Shown here in pieces: positions 1-6,446 of a DNA stretch of 11,561 nucleotides; position 1 is the stretch's first letter, and each line of letters begins with the position of its first letter. The notes under the pieces were generated by a model. That model ran no database searches. It saw nothing but the letters and a program-made list of their open reading frames with translations, and had not been told where the DNA came from. A program made the position numbers and the translations under genes. The DNA is from Crocinitomicaceae bacterium (GTDB lineage Bacteria; Bacteroidota; Bacteroidia; Flavobacteriales_D; Crocinitomicaceae). Where the stretch lies: the NCBI GenBank assembly GCA_030833265.1, contig JAURHO010000043.1, positions 1 through 11,561 of the forward strand. The letters are read 5' to 3'.

Positions 1-2
1 TA

Positions 3-131
3 GTTCAGCGATATATTGGAATGATTGTGGGGTATTTCCTGCTTGAAGAGTATGCTTTTTATGAGGCAAATAAAAATCTGATCGACAAAAGGATCAAGGA
101 GTTGCTCTTAACACGCTTGCTGTCTTATTAA
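3..131 (+). CDS. C-terminal end of an unidentified protein (5' truncated by window)
   Basis: An open frame enters from the left edge and runs 42 codons to a TAA at 129-131. The visible residues begin VQRYIGMIVGYF and end KELLLTRLLSY: a hydrophobic start followed by a charged, probably helical tail (EEYAFYEANKNLIDKR). No family motif is recognisable in this fragment and I assign no function. Its TAA shares the palindrome TTAA (128-131) with the stop codon of the minus-strand gene next to it, so the two genes converge with a 4-base overlap and no room for a conventional terminator between them. That neat fit is the main reason to believe the frame is real; chance openness over 42 codons remains possible. 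Confidence 0.5.
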   Translation, partial: VQRYIGMIVGYFLLEEYAFYEANKNLIDKRIKELLLTRLLSY

Positions 132-1123
132 ACCATATCAAAAGCGGCGATAAAAACAGGTGCTTTGGGCTCAAAGTCACCTCTAAAAACAACATCCACT
201 TCAGCTACCCCAATCAGTTGGTGCAGTAAGCCCCAATTGATTTTCTTTTGTGCTTTCTGATAAATCGAATCTCGTGTATCGTTCCACCAAAGCATCGAAT
301 GCAAGTGCTCTTTGGCCAACATGCCTTCAAATAATCGATCTACATCTTTGATATCACCAGACGGATTACAGACCACCTCAGGCACTAAAAAAGTATGTTC
401 TTTTGGTTGAATAAGCCGATTGAGCAGCGGTAAATAAGGCAAAAGTTGAACTTGTAGCCCCCCAAATTTTCCAGGCAGCCTTTGAATTTCCCAACGTACT
501 TTTTCAAACTTAGCCATGGCTAATAGCTTCCCAGCGTCGTCTCGAAGGCAGGCTATTTCTCCATTTTCAAAATAGTAAGTTAAATAGGCGGTGTAATGCT
601 GATAGGTTTGCTCAATAAGAGAGAGATGTGCTGCATTTATTTTTTCAATGCTGAGGTTTTGCTGCTGTTTAGGAAAGAGTCGGCTATAAGATTGTGTGGC
701 GAGTTTTGCTTTGGTTTTGAAGCCAAAAGTTTCGCTCATCCATTTGCTGCGTACATTTTTTGTATCGATATAAGCGTAACAATAGTTTTGTGTCCCGCCG
801 TAATTGGTTTCGAGGTCCTGAAAAACTTCTTCAATTTGCACCTTTAATACCGACTTCGGATTCATGCGGGCTTTTCCTTTTGATTGGAACTTTGAGTCGA
901 AAGAAAAGTAGCGCAGATAAAGTCCAAATGGCCGTTGACAAAAAGTAATATTGGCAATGAGTTGTTCGCGACGTCGCAATGAGAAGCTCAGTGGGTTATC
1001 GGTATGCGCAACGCTTTGCGCGACATCAAGGTGTTTGTATTTGGCTCCGTTTGTCCCGAGTACGGTGCGCTCAAAAAGCTGAACGAGGTCTGGGCTGATT
1101 TCTTTGGAGAGTTCAAATTTCAT
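128..1123 (-). CDS. GNAT-like acyltransferase-fold protein, last gene of the heme operon
   Basis: This 331-residue protein has the look of the GNAT (Gcn5-related N-acetyltransferase) fold, but its substrate is unknown. Residues 45-81 alternate strand-like segments (LSFSLRRREQLIANI, then YLRYFSFDSKF) ending in a Gly/Lys-rich turn where GNAT enzymes bind acyl-CoA pyrophosphate. A helix follows at 90-106. Residues 117-136 (AYIDTKNVRSKWMSETFGFK) match the usual late GNAT pattern of Asn, then a helix, then a GF motif. The C-terminal half (about 155-331) may be a second, degenerate GNAT-like domain. There is no signal peptide or membrane segment, so it is presumably cytosolic. It starts 9 bases after the hemD stop and is probably co-transcribed with hemA-hemC-hemD. 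A GNAT protein near heme genes is, from memory, common in Flavobacteriia. A direct role in heme synthesis is not shown. Confidence 0.7.
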   Translation of the reverse strand: MKFELSKEISPDLVQLFERTVLGTNGAKYKHLDVAQSVAHTDNPLSFSLRRREQLIANITFCQRPFGLYLRYFSFDSKFQSKGKARMNPKSVLKVQIEEVFQDLETNYGGTQNYCYAYIDTKNVRSKWMSETFGFKTKAKLATQSYSRLFPKQQQNLSIEKINAAHLSLIEQTYQHYTAYLTYYFENGEIACLRDDAGKLLAMAKFEKVRWEIQRLPGKFGGLQVQLLPYLPLLNRLIQPKEHTFLVPEVVCNPSGDIKDVDRLFEGMLAKEHLHSMLWWNDTRDSIYQKAQKKINWGLLHQLIGVAEVDVVFRGDFEPKAPVFIAAFDMV

Positions 1124-1132
1124 GGAAGAAAT

Positions 1133-1792
1133 TTAGTAAAAATTTGCTGCTTTGAGCCATTCTAACAATTCCGTTTGTTGGTCCTTGAGCAAGGTATGCG
1201 TCACGGCAATCCCTCGATCATTTAAAGCCTTTTGGGTCGATTTGCCCCAAGCAATAATTTGTGCATTTTCAGCTAAATCATTTGTTTCAAAAAAGGCTGA
1301 AACATTACTTGGTGAACTAAAAACATAAACTTGGTGCGCGTCAATATGCTGCTGCTTGAAGTTCGTTTGGTAAACCGGTAAGATTTTCTTTTGTTGCTCC
1401 GGAATGAGTTTAGCGTAGGTCCCTAGTGATAAATTGGACGAGGGGAACAACACGCTGCGATTTGCTCGCCATTGATTAAAGACTTCGGCTTCTTGTGCTG
1501 GATTGCCAGAATTCTGGGCAACAAATGCAGCTTTTAGTCCAAATATTTGCTCAATTTTTAAGGCTGTTTCAGAACCAGCAACCCCAAAAATTGCAGGAGG
1601 AGCACACTGAGCCAGGTAAAACTCAGCTGCTCGAATACTTGCAAAAAACACTAAATCAAATGTGGGTTGACACGTAAATGAGACTGCAGAATAAGAAAGC
1701 AATGACTGCGCAGTAAGCACGCCTTCAGCCCAAAGTTGGTGCAGCGCTGAGTGCAGCTCTTGCGGATCTTTGGAAATAAAAACGAGTTTCAT
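1133..1792 (-). CDS. hemD: Uroporphyrinogen-III synthase
   Basis: HemD cyclises linear hydroxymethylbilane to uroporphyrinogen III, inverting ring D, in the cytosol. The family is poorly conserved in sequence, so the call rests on a pattern of motifs plus position. The 219 residues show the two-domain alternation of this fold. FDLVFFASIRAAEFYL (45-60) is the usual 'D-x-hydrophobic-F-x-S' strand-helix. IFGVAGSETALKI (68-80) is the 'G-x-x-T-A' segment. YVFSSPSNVSAFF (156-168) is the most diagnostic stretch, matching the family's 'FTSPSxVxxF'. IIAWGKSTQKAL (179-190) corresponds to 'AIGxxTAxAL'. Length is slightly below the typical 240-250. The start codon overlaps the hemC stop by one base (TAATG), which implies translational coupling and places HemD directly after the enzyme that makes its unstable substrate. 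Confidence 0.88.
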   Translation of the reverse strand: MKLVFISKDPQELHSALHQLWAEGVLTAQSLLSYSAVSFTCQPTFDLVFFASIRAAEFYLAQCAPPAIFGVAGSETALKIEQIFGLKAAFVAQNSGNPAQEAEVFNQWRANRSVLFPSSNLSLGTYAKLIPEQQKKILPVYQTNFKQQHIDAHQVYVFSSPSNVSAFFETNDLAENAQIIAWGKSTQKALNDRGIAVTHTLLKDQQTELLEWLKAANFY

Positions 1793-2673
1793 TAGGCGTT
1801 TTGAAGAACCTTTGTAATGGCTTCAATAGAAGTATGGTGCTCAAACTGATAGAACTGTGCAGGAAGCGCTGAGCTTTGTGAGTGGGCAACATATATGGCA
1901 TTTGGGCCATAGTAGACACCAAGTGGCAACTGACAACCGCCATCCATGGCTTGTAAAACGCCTCTTTCAATAGCAATTTTAGCAGCAACCTCAGGATGGT
2001 TGAGTTGCGCCAATACTTGTTGCGTTTGCTGATCTGCTGACCTTACTTGTAAGCCTAAAACACCTTGCGCTGGTGCCGGAACAAATTCAGTTGGGTCTAA
2101 AACTAAAGTTTGAAGATCTGATAAATCTAATTGCAAACGACTTACACCTGCATGAGCAAGTAAAATGGCGTCATAGCTTCCATTTCTGAGTTTGTCGATT
2201 CTAGTCGGGACATTTCCGCGGAGCTCTTCGATTTGAAGATCGGGGCGCAAGGCTTTAATGAGTGCTTTGCGACGTGCAGATGAGGTGCCGATGGTTGCGC
2301 CATGCTTGAGCCCCCACATTTGGCTTGCATCATGAGCAGATGCTTGCATGAGTAAAAGTTCGGATGGATCTTCTCGGTAGGAAACCGCTGCAATACAGAG
2401 CCCTTCAGGCTGGCTGGTTTCGAGGTCTTTATGAGAGTGTACGGCTAAATCAATTTCGTTGTTGAGTAGCGCGTTTTCAATTTCTTTGGTAAAAAAGCCT
2501 TTGCCTTCTAGTTTGTCAAAACTGAGATCTTGGATGCGGTCACCTTGTGTAACAATGATTTTAAGTTCTACTTCGCAGTTGAGTGCTTCTAGTTGGCCTT
2601 TGACAAAATGGGCTTGCCACAAAGCGAGATCACTGCCACGTGTGCCAATGCGGATGTGGGTTTTAGTCGACAT
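1792..2673 (-). CDS. hemC: Hydroxymethylbilane synthase (porphobilinogen deaminase)
   Basis: HemC joins four porphobilinogen molecules into hydroxymethylbilane in the cytosol, using a covalently bound dipyrromethane cofactor. All family landmarks are visible in the 293 residues: RIGTRGSDLALWQ (8-20), VTQGDR (41-46), KGFFTKEIE (58-66), HSHKDLE (79-85) with the catalytic Asp at 83, IGTSSARR (128-135) and LRGNVPTRIDKL (151-162) whose arginines hold substrate carboxylates, PAPAQGVLG (199-207), and GGCQLPLGVY (245-254), where Cys247 carries the cofactor. The usual HSMKDVP reads HSHKDLE here, a conservative variant that keeps Lys and Asp. The start at 2673 lies inside the end of hemA (11-base overlap), and an in-frame TGA two codons upstream excludes a longer version. 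The 1-base stop/start overlap with hemD supports coupled expression. Confidence 0.97.
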   Translation of the reverse strand: MSTKTHIRIGTRGSDLALWQAHFVKGQLEALNCEVELKIIVTQGDRIQDLSFDKLEGKGFFTKEIENALLNNEIDLAVHSHKDLETSQPEGLCIAAVSYREDPSELLLMQASAHDASQMWGLKHGATIGTSSARRKALIKALRPDLQIEELRGNVPTRIDKLRNGSYDAILLAHAGVSRLQLDLSDLQTLVLDPTEFVPAPAQGVLGLQVRSADQQTQQVLAQLNHPEVAAKIAIERGVLQAMDGGCQLPLGVYYGPNAIYVAHSQSSALPAQFYQFEHHTSIEAITKVLQNA

Positions 2674-3946
2674 GGTTCAGGATGATTTCCTTGGCCAGTT
2701 TCATCGGGCCACTGATGTATTTTTTTTCGAGGTAATTGACTATTTTTTCAAGTACTTCTTTGGATTGCGGGTCTAGGGCTTCGAGGTCTTCTTTGAAAAC
2801 TTGATCGTAGGCTGTTGATTTGAGTGCCTTGACTTGAGCCGGCACTACGCGCATGGCGAGTTCTACTTTTCTTTCTCGGATGAGGTGTTGAAATTCAAAA
2901 AGCGCCTGATCTATAATTTCTTCAACTTGCGCCAGTTCTTTAGAGCGCTCTTTGACATTTTCGTTAGATATCTTTTGCAAGTATTCAATAGAAAGGTACT
3001 TGACACTGTGCTTTTCTATAATGCTTGCATCGAGGTCTTGCGGAATGGCGAGGTCAATGATAATTTTTTCCTGGGTGTCGCCTTGTAATAAATGCTGGTA
3101 AAGTTCAGGGTTGATGATCACACCATCTGCAGCTGTACAAGTAATCAGGACGTCAAATCCAGTTTCAAAAGAAGGTAGGTCTGAAAGCAGTTGGGCTTCG
3201 CCTTTGAGTTCGTCGGCGAGTTTTTGCGCATTCGAGAGGCTGCGGTTAAAGACATAGAATTTTTTGAATCCGTGCTTTTTCAAAAAGCGACACATGGTGG
3301 TGTTGGTCACGCCGGCACCAACGATCAGGACCCTTGCATCGAGTGGAATATTGAGCTGCTTAAGGTATTGGTAAGCCAATGAAACAACAGAAACAGGTTT
3401 GGTTGAAATGCTTGTTTCGGTATAAACCAATTTGGCAGTTTCAATGACTTTTTTCATGAGCAAGCGAATGAGCTCACCCGTAAGAGACAAGGATTGGCAA
3501 TATTCATAGGCCAGGCGAACTTGCGTAATAATTTCGCGCTCACCGATGATCATGGAGTCAATGGAAGAGGCCACAGACAACGCGTGCTTAACAGCATTTG
3601 TTCCTGAGTAGGTTTCGGCCTTTCTGACAAATTCTTCTAGTTGAATTGGGACCAATTTTGGATAGAGTTCTTGCAGTAAGCGGGCTAGAAAAGCGGTGTC
3701 GAGGTCTTGGTCTTTGACAAAACTGATTTCAACACGGTTACAAGTAGATAAGAACATGAGCTCATTGAGCCCCAATGAATTTTTAAGTTGCTCGAGCACG
3801 ATCGCTTGCGCCTCTTTTTCGAGGTGTAGAAGACCAATCTTGTTGACATCAAGTTGGCGGTGTGTAAAAGCGATAATGTGAAGTTCTTGCAACACTAATT
3901 TCGAATATAGCGCAAAACTACCCCGACTCTTGATTTCTTTTGTCAT
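2663..3946 (-). CDS. hemA: Glutamyl-tRNA reductase
   Basis: HemA reduces glutamyl-tRNA(Glu) to glutamate-1-semialdehyde with NADPH, the committed step of C5-pathway tetrapyrrole synthesis. In the 427-residue reading the N-terminal catalytic domain holds FLSTCNRVEIS (65-75) with nucleophile Cys69. HALSVASSIDSMIIGEREI (121-139) is the conserved 'H-x-x-x-VASxxDSxxxGE' active-site/tRNA segment. The NADPH Rossmann domain shows VLIVGAGVTN (206-215). The remaining helical part (roughly 320-427) is the dimerisation domain. It is first in the operon, as expected for the rate-limiting enzyme. The true start is uncertain: ATG at 3946 gives about 18 extra residues compared with E. coli HemA, whose nucleophile is Cys50. 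GTG at 3895 (codon 18) would place it at residue 52 and lies 17 bases after a TAGTTTTG box. Confidence 0.96.
   Translation of the reverse strand: MTKEIKSRGSFALYSKLVLQELHIIAFTHRQLDVNKIGLLHLEKEAQAIVLEQLKNSLGLNELMFLSTCNRVEISFVKDQDLDTAFLARLLQELYPKLVPIQLEEFVRKAETYSGTNAVKHALSVASSIDSMIIGEREIITQVRLAYEYCQSLSLTGELIRLLMKKVIETAKLVYTETSISTKPVSVVSLAYQYLKQLNIPLDARVLIVGAGVTNTTMCRFLKKHGFKKFYVFNRSLSNAQKLADELKGEAQLLSDLPSFETGFDVLITCTAADGVIINPELYQHLLQGDTQEKIIIDLAIPQDLDASIIEKHSVKYLSIEYLQKISNENVKERSKELAQVEEIIDQALFEFQHLIRERKVELAMRVVPAQVKALKSTAYDQVFKEDLEALDPQSKEVLEKIVNYLEKKYISGPMKLAKEIILNHVD
3913..3920 (-). promoter_or_regulatory. Possible -7 box for the hemA operon
   Basis: On the minus strand the bases read TAGTTTTG, an exact match to the Bacteroidota -7 consensus TAnnTTTG. 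It lies inside the longest hemA reading frame but 17 bases upstream of an in-frame GTG at 3895. I see no TTG -33 element at the expected spacing, so this is a weak candidate. If used, translation could not begin at the ATG at 3946. Confidence 0.35.
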
Positions 3947-3997
3947 TGGAGTGTCATGAAAGCTAATTTAGAATGTATTCAAATAGGCTTAAAAGAC

Positions 3998-4005
3998 TAA
4001 CTTTG
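3998..4005 (+). promoter_or_regulatory. -7 promoter box immediately before the HAD hydrolase start
   Basis: TAACTTTG matches the Bacteroidota TAnnTTTG -7 element exactly and ends only 4 bases before the ATG at 4010. Transcription starting a few bases after the box would begin at or within one or two bases of the start codon, giving a leaderless or nearly leaderless mRNA. The -33 region has only TTC at 3978-3980 (17-base spacing) rather than TTG. Confidence 0.55.
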
Positions 4006-4009
4006 TTGC

Positions 4010-4627
4010 ATGTCACAACCAGCTTATAAAGCCATCTTATTTGACCTCGGAGGGGTCTTAATTGATATTGATTATCAGGCAACTGAGCGGGCGTTCATAC
4101 AACTTGGTGTCGAAGATTTTGCAAAGCAATACACACAATTTGCGCAAGCAGATCTATTCGATTTATTTGAAACGGGTCAGATTTCTCCGCAACATTTTAT
4201 CAATAAGTTGCTGCCTATTACGAGGCCTGGAACCACGCCTAACCAAGTTTATGCAGCATGGAATGCCATGTTGGGTCAGTTTCCTGCCGCCAAAATTGAC
4301 TTTCTTGCCGAACTTTCGACACAAACCCCACTATATATGCTGAGTAACACCAATGCAATCCATTGGGGAGTGGTGCTTGATAGATGGAAACAGGCAAGCT
4401 CGCAACCGCTTTCGAGTTTTTTCAAGAGAATATTTTTGTCACATGAAATCGAACAGCGCAAACCGCATCCGGAAACCTTTCATTGGGTTTTAGAGCAAAT
4501 GCAAATGGATGCTGCTGATATTTTGTTTATCGATGACAGCCCACAACACGTTGAGGGAGCTAGAAAAGCCGGATTAACGGCTATACATTACGACCCAAAA
4601 ATCAGTTTGAGTAGTTATTTTTCCTGA
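4010..4627 (+). CDS. HAD-superfamily hydrolase, subfamily IA (YihX-like)
   Basis: A 205-residue cytosolic hydrolase of the haloacid dehalogenase superfamily, probably a phosphatase acting on a small phosphorylated metabolite. Motif I is FDLGGVLIDID (11-21), with nucleophile Asp12. The residue two positions on is Gly14 instead of the acid/base Asp of classical phosphatases, as in the FDLGxV group to which E. coli YihX belongs. Motif II is MLSNTN (110-115) with Ser112. Motif III is Lys151 in QRKPHPETF. Motif IV is FIDDSPQHVEGA (173-184) with Asp175 and Asp176 for magnesium. The helical cap lies between motifs I and II (about 22-95). The gene is divergent from hemA and its last 13 bases overlap the end of the minus-strand epimerase gene. 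Nothing in the context fixes a substrate. Confidence 0.9.
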   Translation: MSQPAYKAILFDLGGVLIDIDYQATERAFIQLGVEDFAKQYTQFAQADLFDLFETGQISPQHFINKLLPITRPGTTPNQVYAAWNAMLGQFPAAKIDFLAELSTQTPLYMLSNTNAIHWGVVLDRWKQASSQPLSSFFKRIFLSHEIEQRKPHPETFHWVLEQMQMDAADILFIDDSPQHVEGARKAGLTAIHYDPKISLSSYFS

Positions 4628-5013
4628 CAAAGTTCTACTAGCAAACCATTGGTGCTTTTGGGGTGCAAGAAGGCAATTCTTTTGTTGTCTGCGCCGTCTT
4701 TTGGACTTTCGTGAATTAAGGAAAACCCTGCATTTTTCAGGCGCGCCAGCTCGGCATCGATGTCCTCAACTTCAAAAGCAACATGATGAAAACCAGGGCC
4801 ATTTTTGCTTAAAAATTTGGCGATTGCGGAGTCGGGGTTGGTGGCTTCTAATAATTCAATTTTATTAGGACCCACCTGAAAAAAGGCCGTCATGACACCT
4901 TCCGAGGCAACACCTTCTTGTTTATAACACGGCGTGTTGAGCAGCGCTTCAAAAAGCGGAATCGAGGTAGCTAGGTTATCTACGGCAATGCCGAGGTGTT
5001 CAATGCGTTTCAT
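4615..5013 (-). CDS. mce: Methylmalonyl-CoA epimerase
   Basis: The 132-residue protein belongs to the vicinal oxygen chelate family and most likely interconverts the (S) and (R) forms of methylmalonyl-CoA, linking propionate, odd-chain fatty acid or branched amino acid breakdown to succinyl-CoA through methylmalonyl-CoA mutase. Its two beta-alpha-beta-beta-beta modules begin at IEHLGIAVDNL (4-14) and FHHVAFEVEDID (75-86). Likely divalent metal ligands are His6, the acidic KIELLE region around Glu53, His76 or His77, and Glu127 in LLVELCQ. HPKSTNGLLVEL (117-128) is the typical C-terminal signature of this epimerase. The length agrees with bacterial members. Its start overlaps the stop of the upstream secreted-protein gene by 4 bases (ATGA), so translation is probably coupled. 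The mutase genes are not in the window. A related glyoxalase-like activity is possible but less likely. Confidence 0.92.
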   Translation of the reverse strand: MKRIEHLGIAVDNLATSIPLFEALLNTPCYKQEGVASEGVMTAFFQVGPNKIELLEATNPDSAIAKFLSKNGPGFHHVAFEVEDIDAELARLKNAGFSLIHESPKDGADNKRIAFLHPKSTNGLLVELCQEK

Positions 5014-5825
5014 GGAACGTCAATTTTGATGAATTTTTCAGATTTGTTGTCGTAGTTGATGAAGTAAACACCGCTTACAAAGTTGGTGCAATCGACTGTA
5101 CTGTTGTAGCCTGTTTTCAGGAGATTTCCGTAGGCATCGTAAATTTCAAATTTTGTTTTGACAGCTTTTCCGTCAGCTTTGAAATATAAATTTTGATGCA
5201 CCTTAGCAGGGCTGAAGCTTACCGCTTTGACATTAGACACAAAACTTGCACTTGGTGACACCCTTGTTTTTCCGGAATTATCGGTCTGACTCACACGAAC
5301 AATGTTCTTTCCAGAATGTGGACTGAGTTGAAAAACATAACTATTTGCACCTTTGAGCCCTTTACCCTTGACTTGCCCAACCTCGACCCAACGGCCCCAC
5401 TTGAATTGCTCAATGGCGTAATCGAGGACTGCTGTTTCATTGGTGCTCGTCCAGGAGAGCAAGCCATTTGCTTGCGCTTTGATTTTGCTGCATTCAAAAG
5501 TACTTTTAGGTAGCAGTACTTCAGGATTGATAAAACGCGGTTCACAGCCACTAGCATGTTCTAGGACTACAAATACTTGTTCGCCTTTTTTTAAATGAAA
5601 TAATTTGAAGTCAATTTCAAAATGAGAAGTCTGAATCACGGCAGGTAAGATTTCGCCATTTACCAGCACTTTGGAAATACAAAAGCCAAAACCATCAGGC
5701 ATTGGCGGGTTGTTGACCAATAGATTTTTATCTTGGTAAGTGCCTTCGAGTGAAAGCAATTGCAATTGCGCACTTGCAAAATGGAAAGCGCTCAAGAAAA
5801 TCAAAAACAAAAGTGTTCTAGGCAT
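5010..5825 (-). CDS. Secreted protein with T9SS-like C-terminal sorting domain, function unknown
   Basis: This 271-residue protein is exported: residues 1-19 form a Sec signal peptide (a hydrophobic core LLFLIFLSAFHF and an ASA|Q cleavage site). Residues 25-110 are a beta-rich domain with GFGFCISKVLVNGE (45-58), HFEIDFKLF (68-76) and ASGCEPRFINPEVLLPKSTF (91-110). It contains cysteines at 49, 94 and 112. Residues 112-197 resemble a fibronectin-III-like module (LSWTSTNE, IEQFKWGRWVEVGQV, HSGKNIVRVSQTD). The last 70 residues (EIYDAYGNLLKTG, SGVYFINY, then EKFIKI) resemble a type A sorting signal of the type IX secretion system, although the usual 'YPNP' opening is reduced to SFSPAKV. I recall similar proteins across Bacteroidota without an assigned function. 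Export across the outer membrane is inferred. The coupling to the epimerase gene is unexplained. Confidence 0.8.
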   Translation of the reverse strand: MPRTLLFLIFLSAFHFASAQLQLLSLEGTYQDKNLLVNNPPMPDGFGFCISKVLVNGEILPAVIQTSHFEIDFKLFHLKKGEQVFVVLEHASGCEPRFINPEVLLPKSTFECSKIKAQANGLLSWTSTNETAVLDYAIEQFKWGRWVEVGQVKGKGLKGANSYVFQLSPHSGKNIVRVSQTDNSGKTRVSPSASFVSNVKAVSFSPAKVHQNLYFKADGKAVKTKFEIYDAYGNLLKTGYNSTVDCTNFVSGVYFINYDNKSEKFIKIDVP

Positions 5826-5845
5826 CAGAATTCGATCGGCTCATA

Positions 5846-5853
5846 CAAAGATA
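5846..5853 (-). promoter_or_regulatory. -7 promoter box for the secreted protein/epimerase pair
   Basis: The minus strand reads TATCTTTG, an exact TAnnTTTG match. It ends 20 bases before the ATG at 5825, which would leave a short leader of about 14 bases. No clear TTG sits at the -33 spacing. It shares the 62-base divergent intergenic region with the plus-strand hemJ box at 5876-5883. Confidence 0.5.
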
Positions 5854-5875
5854 GCAGGATTCGCTACCTTTCACT

Positions 5876-5883
5876 TAAATTTG
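5876..5883 (+). promoter_or_regulatory. -7 promoter box immediately before hemJ
   Basis: TAAATTTG matches TAnnTTTG and ends 4 bases before the ATG at 5888, the same spacing as at the HAD hydrolase gene. A leaderless or nearly leaderless transcript would result. A -33 TTG at 17-19 bases upstream is not present, so strength is uncertain. Confidence 0.55.
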
Positions 5884-5887
5884 TGGC

Positions 5888-6430
5888 ATGACATACGACT
5901 ACATCAAAGCACTGCACCTTATTTTTATGGTAAGTTGGTTTGCCGGGCTGTTTTATATGGTTCGCCTTTTTATCTATTTCAGAGAGGCTGCTGACAAAGA
6001 AAAAGCTGAAAAGGATATTTTACAAGCGCAGTTTATTATCATGATGCAGCGCCTTTGGTGGATCATCACCACGCCAGCCATGATACTAACCGTGGTCTTT
6101 GGCCTTTGGATGCTTTATTTAAATGCCTCTTATCTTTTGAAAGCACCATGGATGCATTTGAAGCTGGGCTTTGTTTGCCTTTTGCTGGTTTACCATTTTT
6201 ATTCGCAAAAATTGCTGCGCGCCTGTCAAAATGGAAGCATGCGTTGGAGTTCGAATCAGCTCAGAATTTGGAATGAAGTCGCTACTTTATTTCTAGTAAG
6301 TATCGTTTTCTTAGTGGTGCTTAAAAACCAACTTTCTTGGGTGAGTGGTACCCTAGGTTTCTTTGGAGTTGGCATTCTTTTAATGTTAGGCATCAAACTC
6401 TACAAGAAATTGAGGAAAAGTGCCTCCTGA
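5888..6430 (+). CDS. hemJ: Protoporphyrinogen IX oxidase, HemJ family membrane protein
   Basis: HemJ (UPF0093/CopD-like family) oxidises protoporphyrinogen IX to protoporphyrin IX in the cytoplasmic membrane and replaces the oxygen-dependent HemY or HemG in many bacteria. The 180 residues contain KALHLIFMVSWFAGLFY (7-23) with the conserved His10 of the first membrane helix. They also contain a TTPAMILTVVFG helix (61-72), WMHLKLG (88-94) with the conserved Lys92, and LRIWNEVATLFLV (125-137), the family's 'LRxxNE' signature. Hydrophobic stretches at about 5-28, 57-79, 91-108, 131-147 and 152-170 give four or five membrane helices. Length is normal for the Bacteroidota form. It is a single gene reading away from the secreted-protein gene. 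The atp operon starts 84 bases downstream from its own promoter, with no obvious terminator between. Presence of hemA, hemC and hemD nearby strengthens the assignment. Confidence 0.9.
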   Translation: MTYDYIKALHLIFMVSWFAGLFYMVRLFIYFREAADKEKAEKDILQAQFIIMMQRLWWIITTPAMILTVVFGLWMLYLNASYLLKAPWMHLKLGFVCLLLVYHFYSQKLLRACQNGSMRWSSNQLRIWNEVATLFLVSIVFLVVLKNQLSWVSGTLGFFGVGILLMLGIKLYKKLRKSAS

Positions 6431-6446
6431 TTGTTCAAAAATTAAA

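Noticed and set aside
596..948. Plus-strand open frames antisense to the GNAT-like gene
   Set aside because: They lie wholly opposite a longer, protein-like minus-strand gene and show no motifs or promoter.
1725..1988. Minus-strand open frame bridging the hemC/hemD junction
   Set aside because: It overlaps both hemC and hemD in another frame, and these have clear motifs and a 1-base coupled overlap.
2720..2727. Run of eight A on the minus strand near the end of hemA, a possible programmed frameshift into hemC
   Set aside because: HemC has its own ATG and a complete N-terminus. An in-frame TGA lies two codons before that ATG in the hemC frame, and a -1 shift would not enter the hemC frame at all.
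2459..3088. Plus-strand open frames opposite hemC and hemA
   Set aside because: These are shadows of two unmistakable enzyme genes; their translations are low-complexity and unrelated to known families.
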